Shown: positions 15,010 through 21,949 of the stretch, piece after piece
How the letters are laid out: the number at the start of each line of letters is the position of its first letter
How positions within the stretch are numbered: position 1 is the stretch's first letter
NCBI GenBank assembly: GCA_902470095.1
Contig: CABRFG010000010.1
Span: 1-38,836, forward strand
DNA from: an uncultured Collinsella sp.
GTDB lineage: Bacteria > Actinomycetota > Coriobacteriia > Coriobacteriales > Coriobacteriaceae
Length of the DNA stretch: 38,836 nt
Direction: 5' to 3'
Notes under the pieces: model-generated
The model's database searches: none
Seen by the model: the letters and a program-made list of their open reading frames with translations, nothing else
What the model was told of the DNA's origin: nothing
Translations under genes and position numbers: made by a program

Positions 15010-15040
15010 TTGGGGTATTCGGTCGGCATTTCGTTATAAT
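15010..15040 (+). promoter_or_regulatory. pyk: Candidate pyk promoter
   Basis: A perfect TATAAT (15035-15040) lies 63 bases ahead of the pyk start. The best -35 candidate is TTGGGG at 15010-15015, at a long 19-base spacing. The strong -10 suits a highly expressed glycolytic gene. Confidence 0.55.
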
Positions 15041-15103
15041 CATCTCAGTTTTATTTCTTATGGTTTATCTATCAGCGCAAGACGATGTCAGATGGAGGTC
15101 TGA

Positions 15104-16564
15104 ATGTACAAGCGCACCAAGATTGTATGCACCATGGGTCCCGCCTGCGATAGCGACGAGACCATCCGCGAGATGATCAAGGCGGGCATGAACGTCGCCC
15201 GTTTTAACTTCTCGCACGGCTCCTACGACGAGCACCACGGTCGCATCGAGCGCGTCCGCCGTATTTCCAAGGAGCTCGGCATGCCCGTCGGCATCCTGCT
15301 CGACACCAAGGGCCCCGAGGTCCGCACCGGCCTTTTGGTCGATGGCAAGAAGGTTGCCGTCAAGACCGGCGACAAGATCGTCGTCACCGCTCAGCCCACG
15401 TCCGAGGATTTCCACGGCACCGCTGAGCACATCTCCCTCGACTACCTGGCTCTGCCCTCCGAGGTCGAGAAGGGCTCCCTCATCCTGATCGATGACGGCC
15501 TGGTTGCCCTCGAGGTCGAGTCCGTCGACGGCCAGGACATGACCTGCGTCGTTAAGAACGACGGCCTGATCGGCGAGCGCAAGGGCGTCAACATGCCCAA
15601 CGTCAACATCTCTCTGCCCGCCATCACCGAGCGCGATCGTCAGGACATCCTCTTTGGCCTGACCGAGAACATCGACTACATCGCCGCTTCCTTCATCCGT
15701 GACGGCGAGTCCGTCCGCGGCATCCGCAAGCTTTGCCGCGAGAACGGTGGCGAGCACGTGACGATCTTCCCGAAGATCGAGTGCGCCCTGGGCGTCGAGA
15801 ACTTCGACGAGATTCTCGAGGCTTCCGACGGCATCATGGTCGCCCGTGGCGACCTGGGCATCGAGATCAAGCCCGAGCTCGTTCCGCACATCCAAAAGGA
15901 GATCATCGCTAAGTGCAACGCAGCCTACAAGCCCGTTATCACCGCTACGCAGATGCTCGACTCCATGCAGCAGAACCCGCGCCCGACGCGCGCCGAGGTT
16001 GCCGACGTTGCTAACGCCATTTACGACGGCACCGACGCCGTTATGCTCTCTGGCGAGTCCGCTGCCGGTAAGTACCCGGTCGAGGCCGTTAAGATGCAGG
16101 CCAGCATTGCTCTCGAGACCGAGAAGTACCTCCCGGCTCACGCTCCGCTCGAGGTTCCGGCTGACGCTCACGGCACCCGCGTCGTCAACAACGTTGTGGG
16201 TATGTCCGCTGTGAACATGGCCACCACCGTTGGCGCCAAGTGCATCACCGTGCCGACGACCACCGGTCGTACCGCTCGCCTGATTTCGCACTTCCGTCCC
16301 AACATGCCGATCTGCGCGTTCTCCCGCCACGAGTGGGCCGTCCAGCAGATGATCATGTACTGGGGCGTCATCCCGCACCAGGCAGAGATTACCCAGGGCA
16401 CCGTCAACGGCACGATCGTCAAGGCGATCGAGACCGCCAAGGAGCTCGGCTACGTCAAGACTGGCGATTTGACCGTCGCTACCGCCGGCGATCCCCGTAT
16501 GAGCGTCCAGCTCGAGGACAAGGTCTCCTCGACCAACGTCGCTTACGTCGCTCAGGTGCGCTAA
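15104..16564 (+). CDS. pyk: Pyruvate kinase
   Basis: A 486-residue pyruvate kinase, the final ATP-yielding step of glycolysis (phosphoenolpyruvate plus ADP to pyruvate plus ATP). Seen are the N-terminal barrel start KRTKIVCTMGPA, NFSHGSYDEH, the DTKGPEVRTG segment before the B domain, the catalytic FPKIEC lysine and MVARGDLGIEI, the metal and substrate loop TATQMLDSM with PRPTRAEVADVANAI, and GTDAVMLSGESAAGKYPVEAV. The C-terminal allosteric domain ends normally, with no extra PEP-utiliser domain. GGAGG precedes the ATG. Codon use is strongly biased to C/G-ending preferred codons, as in a highly expressed gene. A strong terminator follows. Confidence 0.97.
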   Translation: MYKRTKIVCTMGPACDSDETIREMIKAGMNVARFNFSHGSYDEHHGRIERVRRISKELGMPVGILLDTKGPEVRTGLLVDGKKVAVKTGDKIVVTAQPTSEDFHGTAEHISLDYLALPSEVEKGSLILIDDGLVALEVESVDGQDMTCVVKNDGLIGERKGVNMPNVNISLPAITERDRQDILFGLTENIDYIAASFIRDGESVRGIRKLCRENGGEHVTIFPKIECALGVENFDEILEASDGIMVARGDLGIEIKPELVPHIQKEIIAKCNAAYKPVITATQMLDSMQQNPRPTRAEVADVANAIYDGTDAVMLSGESAAGKYPVEAVKMQASIALETEKYLPAHAPLEVPADAHGTRVVNNVVGMSAVNMATTVGAKCITVPTTTGRTARLISHFRPNMPICAFSRHEWAVQQMIMYWGVIPHQAEITQGTVNGTIVKAIETAKELGYVKTGDLTVATAGDPRMSVQLEDKVSSTNVAYVAQVR

Positions 16565-16595
16565 ATCGCACTTGCAAGCAGATTTGCATTGCAAA

Positions 16596-16628
16596 GGGTC
16601 CGGAAGGCTTCGCCTTCCGGACCCTTTT
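16596..16628 (+). terminator. Rho-independent terminator of pyk
   Basis: A perfect 13-base stem GGGTCCGGAAGGC / GCCTTCCGGACCC with a TTC loop, followed by TTTTCTTT, 32 bases past the pyk stop. Confidence 0.9.
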
Positions 16629-16809
16629 CTTTGCGTCAATGCCGGCGCGCGGCAAAACACGCACTCATTTCTTTACCAAAAGCGCGAAATCCACCCTTCG
16701 AGGCCAAAAAATAAAGCCCCAAGCGCTAAAAGTGTTCGCCCGGTGGCAAACCCACACCTCACGCAGGGCTGATAAATCGTTTTAGCAAAGTCCAAATCGA
16801 CCGCGTTTT

Positions 16810-16933
16810 CGGAAGTATGCGGCAAATTCTGGAACCTCCGAGCACACCCTGTTTTTTCGCAACAAAATGCCTGATAAACTAGCCTCAAAAGCCAGGTCTG
16901 CTCATAGGGTTCAGATTTTGCCGCATACTTCCG
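16810..16933. repeat. Large inverted repeat around a promoter
   Basis: A perfect 17-base arm CGGAAGTATGCGGCAAA (16810-16826) recurs inverted at 16917-16933. The similarity continues inward as TCTG-AACC-GAGCA-ACC for about 40 bases per arm with a few mismatches. Between the arms lies a candidate plus-strand -10, TAAACT (16875-16880), behind a T-tract (16852-16857). The flanks show no target-site duplication, so an operator pair is favoured over a mobile-element end. This fills the gap between pyk's terminator and the nuclease-like gene. Confidence 0.7.
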
Positions 16934-16987
16934 GATTGACGCTGGCATCACTCGCTTCAAAGAGATGATTTCGGCCAGGAGGGCATT

Positions 16988-18061
16988 ATGGACCTGACGC
17001 TTTGTGGGCAATCCGCCTTTAACTACTTCCGCATCCCGCCGCAGGTATTAGGCCTTTACCCCGCCATTAGCCTTGGCAATATGGATCGCAGATGTTACGG
17101 CCTCGGAAGTCATGCAGTTGTAAAAGACCTGCTTCACGAACCGCTTCACAGGCTTGTATTCACTCGGGCACAATCCGGATCACGTAGCTTGTTCAAGTCG
17201 CACCTCCTGACCCAGGAACCACCTCCGGGGTCGTTTAGGCAGACTGAACATGGGTTTGATGTCACGTCGCCTGAGCTTACGCTACTCAACCTTGCTACGC
17301 AGGTCTCCCGCAAACAGCTACTTATGGCGTGCTACGAGATGTGCGGCTCCTTTGCAGTGTTTAAGCCCTGCGAGCGAACGCAACAACAACTCGATGAAGC
17401 TATTTCGCTTAAGTTCATTCCACCCAACTGCGGCTGGGAGCGAGTTAACGACACCAAGGGCAATGACACCAACTTGTGGAAGCGCACGCCGCTTCTTACC
17501 GCAACGGATATCGCCGCGTTCGCCAAGCAAGCCGCAGGCCTGCGCGGCGTCAAACAACTGCGCTGGGCGGCCGAGCACATGACGGGGCAGGCTGCCTCGC
17601 CCTTCGAAGTACAGACCTCCATGCTTATCTCGCTCCCCCGCGACGAGGGCGGCCAGGGCATCGAGATCGCCAACAACGCGCGCATCCCGCTCAGTGAAGC
17701 CGCACGTTCGCTGTATGACAAAACCTGCTGCTACGCCGATATCCTCATCGAAAGCGCCACCGACAGCATGGGCGTCATTCTGGAATGCCAAGGCCGCTCT
17801 GCCCACGACAGCGAAACCGCGAGCCTCTCCGATGCCGAGCGCGCCACCGCACTCACAAGCATGGGCTACGACGTCATCCAAATTACCTATGACCAGATCA
17901 AGGAGAAGAAGAGCTTCGACCACATAGCCGAGCTCATCCATAAAAAGGCCGGGCTTCCCCACATCCCAAAGACCAAACAGGAGCGCATTGCCGAAGATAC
18001 CTTACGGCAAGAGCTACTTGTCGATTGGGTTGAGCTATTCACTGCCGGGCCGGCCAGCTAG
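16988..18061 (+). CDS. Possible PD-(D/E)XK (DUF559/Vsr-like) nuclease-domain protein
   Basis: A 357-residue protein. The C-terminal part (about 200-320) looks like a DUF559/Vsr-type nuclease fold: SPFEVQ (E207), then YADILIE (D251), GVILECQG (E266 and Q268 in an E-x-Q arrangement), a DAER helix (282-285) and MGYDVIQITYDQI, which matches the 'G-Y-x-V-I-x-x-T' strand after the recognition helix in DUF559. The N-terminal part opens with CGQSAFNYFRIPPQVLGLYP and contains SPELTLLNLA (94-103), reminiscent of AbiEi-like regulators. No membrane helix is present. AGGAGGG precedes the ATG. It is preceded by a large inverted repeat and its stop overlaps the convergent neighbour's stop through CTAG. Nuclease activity is inferred; a DNA-binding defence regulator is the alternative. 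Confidence 0.6.
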   Translation: MDLTLCGQSAFNYFRIPPQVLGLYPAISLGNMDRRCYGLGSHAVVKDLLHEPLHRLVFTRAQSGSRSLFKSHLLTQEPPPGSFRQTEHGFDVTSPELTLLNLATQVSRKQLLMACYEMCGSFAVFKPCERTQQQLDEAISLKFIPPNCGWERVNDTKGNDTNLWKRTPLLTATDIAAFAKQAAGLRGVKQLRWAAEHMTGQAASPFEVQTSMLISLPRDEGGQGIEIANNARIPLSEAARSLYDKTCCYADILIESATDSMGVILECQGRSAHDSETASLSDAERATALTSMGYDVIQITYDQIKEKKSFDHIAELIHKKAGLPHIPKTKQERIAEDTLRQELLVDWVELFTAGPAS

Positions 18062-18906
18062 CAGCTAGCAATCAGGGGCAGAGCAGGCACATCGGGCGAT
18101 TCGACACGGGCGGCAAAACCCGCCTCGGTCAGCTCGATGACCTCGGTAAACGTTGCGTCGAAGAATTCCTCGGTCAGCAGGCGGTATGGCGGATGGTCGG
18201 GCTCGCCGGGGTTTTCGCGCACGATCTCGTGTATAACGCCGATGGTCTTGAGCACATACTCTTTATGGATGGGATACTGCCCAAAACGCGTCGCCGCAGT
18301 ATACAGGCGATCGGTCGCACGCGGGATGGAAACGATGCCCAGCGTCTTGCCAAACCAGTCAAAGTCGCCTTGCTTTTTAATGCGGAACTCCTCGCACGGC
18401 TTGCCGCCGTGCGCCTCCAGGTACTGATTCACGCGCGTATTCCATACGGTATCGGCCACCAGATGCGACCAGACACCCAGTGTCAAATCGAGCAACGACT
18501 GCGCCACGTCCTCGGACGTAAGCGAGAACTCACGAGCGCCGGGACCGACAACCGGCTCGGCATCCCTGTAGCGCTGGGGATAGTGCACGCGATTCAGTCG
18601 CTCACGCTCCTCGATAATCGAGGTCGCCGCGGCTGGCGCACCGGTGGGTGAACTTTTAAGCAACGGTGCCACATAGGTATCCCAGAACTCGTGCTCACGC
18701 GGCTTAGGGATAGGCTCGGGCTTGGCAAAGTGCGTAATGCGGTACGGGATGGGATCGGCGATGCCAGGGACCATATAGCCCACGAAGATATCCGGAACCA
18801 CGCAGCCAAACAAAAAGGCATTGCGGTCGCGCACGCTATTGGCAAGCGCACCGGTGCGCTCCAGCAAACGCTCCGTCTGAGCGATATGAATGTTCCAGCT
18901 TGGCAT
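18058..18906 (-). CDS. Zinc-dependent phospholipase C family protein
   Basis: A 282-residue protein of the bacterial zinc-dependent phospholipase C-like fold. It opens PSWNIHIAQTERLLE, with the Trp and His at the very N-terminus typical of these enzymes; NAFLFGCVVPDIFVGYM gives an Asp ligand, and LDLTLGVWSHLVADTVWNTRVNQY supplies the His-x3-Asp ligands in a helix. There is no signal peptide, so it is probably cytosolic, and the substrate is uncertain. The start is placed at the ATG at 18906, which has GGGGGTGG before it and gives the expected N-terminus; another ATG lies at 18918. It converges on the nuclease-like gene with a 4-base overlap of the two stop codons. Confidence 0.75.
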   Translation of the reverse strand: MPSWNIHIAQTERLLERTGALANSVRDRNAFLFGCVVPDIFVGYMVPGIADPIPYRITHFAKPEPIPKPREHEFWDTYVAPLLKSSPTGAPAAATSIIEERERLNRVHYPQRYRDAEPVVGPGAREFSLTSEDVAQSLLDLTLGVWSHLVADTVWNTRVNQYLEAHGGKPCEEFRIKKQGDFDWFGKTLGIVSIPRATDRLYTAATRFGQYPIHKEYVLKTIGVIHEIVRENPGEPDHPPYRLLTEEFFDATFTEVIELTEAGFAARVESPDVPALPLIASC

Positions 18907-18986
18907 AGCCACCCCCATAAAAAACCTGGATAACTATACCATCACGGCAAAGCCGCGCGGGCGGCTACGCACGCTCTACGCAGCAA

Positions 18987-19775
18987 CTAGTCCGTAGCAC
19001 CGCTTTCGGTTCCATACGACGACACCGGCGCCTCGACCACATGGTGATATCGATCGATATAGATGGCGCGGGCACCCAGGCGGCGCACCAAATCCTGGTG
19101 ATGCGTGCTCATCAAGACCGTCTTACCCGCCGCGACGTAGGCCAGCAAGAAGTTGACCACGATATCGCATGAATCCTCGTCGAGCCCATTAGTAGGTTCG
19201 TCGAGAACCAAGATATCGGGGTTCATCGATACGACTGCCGCCAGCGCCACACGCTTCTTTTGCCCACCCGAAAGCTGATAGGGCGAGGCATCAACCAGGT
19301 CGGCAACTTGAAACAGTTCCATGGCATCGTGCACGCGACGGTCGAGCTCGTCTGCCGGCAGCCCCATCTGCGCGGGACCAAAAGCAACTTCCTCACCCAC
19401 CGTAGCGCAGAACAACTGGGCGTCGGCATTCTGGAACACAAAGCCCACGCGCTGATGGAACCGCTGGGCCGTCGCGGAATCCTTGAGATATGCCGCATCG
19501 ACCATACACCCGTCAAACAGGTATGCCCCTGCGTCCGCGAGTTCAAGGCCGTTAATAAGACGCATGATTGTCGTCTTGCCGCAGCCGTTGGGACCGAGCA
19601 GAGCAACGAGCTCCCCACGGTCCACCTGCAGTGAAACGCCATCGACGACCGTATGGCCCGCATAGGAGAACACCACGTCGCGCAGCTCGATGAGCGGCGC
19701 GACCTCGGCGCCGCCCGCACCGTTCGTGCCCGCCGCACTATTCATATCGATCGTCAAAACGTCGCCCTTCCCCAT
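18987..19775 (-). CDS. cbiO: ECF-type metal transporter ATPase (NikO/CbiO)
   Basis: The ATP-binding subunit of an energy-coupling-factor transporter, about 262 residues. Motifs are Walker A LGPNGCGKTTI, the Q-loop FVFQNADAQLF (the extended Q-loop typical of ECF ATPases), the signature LSGGQKKRVALA, Walker B DILVLDEPTNGLDE and the switch His in MSTHHQDL. The start is set at 19775 (ATG with GGGG six bases upstream); the ATG two codons earlier at 19781 is equally possible, and an ATG at 19745 would still leave a complete ATPase. It is third in the operon, after the M and Q genes. The nickel reading comes from the operator upstream of the operon, not from this subunit. Confidence 0.9.
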   Translation of the reverse strand: MGKGDVLTIDMNSAAGTNGAGGAEVAPLIELRDVVFSYAGHTVVDGVSLQVDRGELVALLGPNGCGKTTIMRLINGLELADAGAYLFDGCMVDAAYLKDSATAQRFHQRVGFVFQNADAQLFCATVGEEVAFGPAQMGLPADELDRRVHDAMELFQVADLVDASPYQLSGGQKKRVALAAVVSMNPDILVLDEPTNGLDEDSCDIVVNFLLAYVAAGKTVLMSTHHQDLVRRLGARAIYIDRYHHVVEAPVSSYGTESGATD

Positions 19776-19803
19776 TTGCATCCCCAGCCGGAACCAGCAG
19801 CGC

Positions 19804-20646
19804 CTACAGCACGGCGCACAACACTGCCAGCAGCGCCACGCCGGCCGCATAGACCGCATCGCGCCAGCCAAGCCCGGCGCGCGCGGGCGCCGGATACACA
19901 CCGGCAAACCCACGGCAGAGCATGGCCTCGTCCATCGCATGGCTGCATTCCATCGCCTTGATAAACGTCATGCCCATGATACCCGCGACCGAGTCGGTGC
20001 GCGAAAACCCCTCAGGCGCGCGACCCACACTGCGCAGCATGACCGATTCGCACAGATCGTGCGCCGTGCGTCCCAGCACCTCAATATGCTTGAGCGCCAT
20101 ATCAAACGTAAAGATAACCTCGTCGGGCAGGTGCAGCATTTTGAGCGCCGCCGACATGCGGCTCCAGGTGAGCGTCCACGAAACACCCAGCACCAGCGAC
20201 ACATTAATAAACGTCTTGAGCGCAATCTTGAGCATGGCGCCCATGGCAGACGCGCTCAGCAACAGGGCAGGCAGCGCCAGAACCACCGCAAGCCCCGTGG
20301 CGCCAAGCGCCGGTACAAAAGTCGCGCGCAACCCGCGCGCGGGGCGCACCGCGACCAGCACCAGCGCGATAGCCGCCATCAGCATCAGGTACAGCGGGCT
20401 CTGCGTCAGACACACGCACAGGACGCAAACGAACATCCCCACCAGGCGCACCGGAGCCGAAACGCAAGAAAGGGCGCGGTCGACCATCGACCCGCCCTCG
20501 TGCGCGCCTCCACCCAGGCGAACCCGCTCAAGCAGGCTCGCCAGGTGCAGGACATTCTTTTGCATCACACGATGCCGAGCCCCCACGGGCTCGTAATGCT
20601 GCTCGACCGCAAGCCAGCTAGGCAGCTCGGCTATTGCCATGAGCAC
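19804..20646 (-). CDS. cbiQ: ECF-type metal transporter T component (NikQ/CbiQ)
   Basis: A 280-residue transmembrane coupling protein. Membrane helices lie around residues 60-95 and 105-150, and the cytoplasmic coupling helices include SRMSAALKMLHLPDEVIFTFDMALKHIEVL and SVMLRSVGRAP, where the A-R-G type coupling motifs of CbiQ reside. The C-terminus ends in a last hydrophobic helix. A start at the GTG at 20646 is favoured because AAGGA lies five bases upstream; an ATG two codons later (20640) is possible. It overlaps the end of the M gene by 29 bases, indicating coupled translation. Confidence 0.88.
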   Translation of the reverse strand: MLMAIAELPSWLAVEQHYEPVGARHRVMQKNVLHLASLLERVRLGGGAHEGGSMVDRALSCVSAPVRLVGMFVCVLCVCLTQSPLYLMLMAAIALVLVAVRPARGLRATFVPALGATGLAVVLALPALLLSASAMGAMLKIALKTFINVSLVLGVSWTLTWSRMSAALKMLHLPDEVIFTFDMALKHIEVLGRTAHDLCESVMLRSVGRAPEGFSRTDSVAGIMGMTFIKAMECSHAMDEAMLCRGFAGVYPAPARAGLGWRDAVYAAGVALLAVLCAVL

Positions 20647-21703
20647 CGCTTTCCTTAACCGTCAGCGAGATCAGACGGAATGCGATGGTAAGCACCGCCA
20701 CGCCAATCACGCCGGACAGGATATACATGGCAGCCTGACCGGCAAAGCCAAGACCCTGCTCCTCGGAATAGGCCTGCAGGTAATCACCCGTAGGCAGAGC
20801 GTCGGCAAAGGTCGGGGTATCGAGGCCGACCGAAGCCTGCAGGCTGTCGTCACCAGCCTCCTGAACGGCGGTCGCGGCGCCCTCGGCGTCCCACTCGCCC
20901 CATGCGTCACCTGTGGCAAGCAAGCCGAGCGGCGTAGCCACGACAAGCACGGCAACCAAGATGAGCGTGGGGACCAGCGAGGTCTTCTTGGCAGCAGCGC
21001 CCTCGACAGTAAGCTGGCCATCGACGGCCTCGGGCCCGACGATAACGCTCGGCGCCGTCTTCTTAATGAAACCGTAGATGGCGGCCGTCGCCACGCCCTC
21101 AATCACGCCGGCAACCAACATATGCGGGATCAACATGGCCGGAATAGCCACGGACAGCGGGAAGGGGCAGTACAGCGGCGCGCCCGAAGCGTTGGTAAAG
21201 AGCATCGGCTGAATACCAAACTCGATTGCCGCGCACAGGGCCGCCAGGCACAGGCCGACCCAGCCGCTTACGACGGCCGAAACCGAGGTGCCCCAGCCCT
21301 TGCCATGCAAACGGCTGTTGAGCGCACGAAACACGATAGCAGCGGCAAACGGCAGCACGAAGGCCATGTTAAAGCAGTTGGCGCCAAAGGACAGGATGCC
21401 GCCGTCGCCAAACAGCAGCGCCTGCAGCGCCAGCGCGACCGAGACAGCGATAGCCGCGGCCTCGGGGCCTAGCAGCAGCGCAATGAGGGCGCCGCCGACG
21501 GCGTGGCCTGTGGTGCCGCCAGGCAGCGGCACGTTGAACATCATGAGCAAGAAGGAGAACGCGGCGCAGATGCCCAGGAAAGCCATATGCTCGCGATCGA
21601 GCGTGGCGCGCACCTTCTTGATGCAGTGGACCCAAACGGGCACCATCGCCACCGCCATGACGGCATCGGTCTGCGGGGACAGATAATTATCTGGAATGTG
21701 CAT
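20618..21703 (-). CDS. cbiM: ECF-type nickel/cobalt S component (NikM/CbiM) fused to a PDGLE-like domain
   Basis: A 361-residue membrane protein. The N-terminus MHIPDNYLSP is the metal-binding start of the CbiM/NikM family, in which the N-terminal amine and His2 chelate the metal; most members read MHIPDG, so Asn6 is a variation. The core has the GGTTGHAVGGALIALLLGPEA segment and LLFGDGGILSFGANCFNMAF, both typical. After residue 245 comes a second part with two helices enclosing ATPLGLLATGDAWGEWDAEG, which resembles the PDGLE/CbiN-like subunit, here fused. GGGAGG precedes the ATG. The operator and promoter are just upstream. Both cobalt and nickel are possible from protein sequence alone. Confidence 0.9.
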   Translation of the reverse strand: MHIPDNYLSPQTDAVMAVAMVPVWVHCIKKVRATLDREHMAFLGICAAFSFLLMMFNVPLPGGTTGHAVGGALIALLLGPEAAAIAVSVALALQALLFGDGGILSFGANCFNMAFVLPFAAAIVFRALNSRLHGKGWGTSVSAVVSGWVGLCLAALCAAIEFGIQPMLFTNASGAPLYCPFPLSVAIPAMLIPHMLVAGVIEGVATAAIYGFIKKTAPSVIVGPEAVDGQLTVEGAAAKKTSLVPTLILVAVLVVATPLGLLATGDAWGEWDAEGAATAVQEAGDDSLQASVGLDTPTFADALPTGDYLQAYSEEQGLGFAGQAAMYILSGVIGVAVLTIAFRLISLTVKESGAHGNSRAA

Positions 21704-21760
21704 GTACGCCTCCCGGTTATCGGCGCACGGAATTGCAACGCCGCTTGAATCACCTTGCCA

Positions 21761-21788
21761 GTGTTACGTATTGTCAGATTCGTAACAC
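21761..21788. promoter_or_regulatory. NikR-type operator
   Basis: GTGTTAC (21761-21767), 14 bases, then GTAACAC (21782-21788): a perfect dyad. It equals the half-sites and spacing known for the Geobacter/Desulfovibrio type of NikR. It begins about 10 bases past the -10 box of the metal transporter promoter, where binding would block transcription. No nikR gene is in this window. Confidence 0.8.
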
Positions 21789-21798
21789 GCCGCGGGCT

Positions 21799-21827
21799 AT
21801 CATAGCAAAACGGCGCACTGCCGACAA
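21799..21827 (-). promoter_or_regulatory. Promoter of the cbiMQO/nikMQO operon
   Basis: TTGTCG (21827-21822) and TATGAT (21804-21799) on the minus strand, spaced by 17 bases. Transcription would start near 21792, immediately before the NikR-type dyad. Confidence 0.65.
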
Positions 21828-21841
21828 AGCAGCACGCCGTT
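21809..21841 (-). terminator. Probable terminator of pheST
   Basis: AACGGCG / CGCCGTT arms with an inner CTGC / GCAG pairing and a short loop, then TTTTGC on the minus strand, 108 bases past the pheT stop. The T-run is short, so efficiency is uncertain. The hairpin contains the -35 box of the metal transporter promoter. Confidence 0.5.
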
Positions 21842-21949
21842 ATGTAATGCGCGTGTCATATATGCAGGCTCAGCAGTGCCTTATACCGAGCATAACGGTC
21901 TTGTAGGATTCGGCAGCAGTCGCCACCAACCCATACCTCAGCGCAGAAC

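Noticed and set aside
14802..15029. A 75-codon minus-strand frame between the ATPase and pyk
   Set aside because: No ribosome site, no recognisable family, and it overlaps the pyk promoter region.
16810..16933. A MITE or insertion sequence end
   Set aside because: No target-site duplication flanks the arms and no transposase remnant is seen; the operator interpretation fits the promoter inside.
16673..17011. A 112-codon minus-strand frame over the inverted repeat
   Set aside because: It covers both repeat arms and the start of the opposite gene, has no ribosome site and no domain; it is best explained by the repeat.
21704..21949. A cobalamin riboswitch ahead of cbiM
   Set aside because: There is too little space and no B12 box; the NikR-type dyad explains control.
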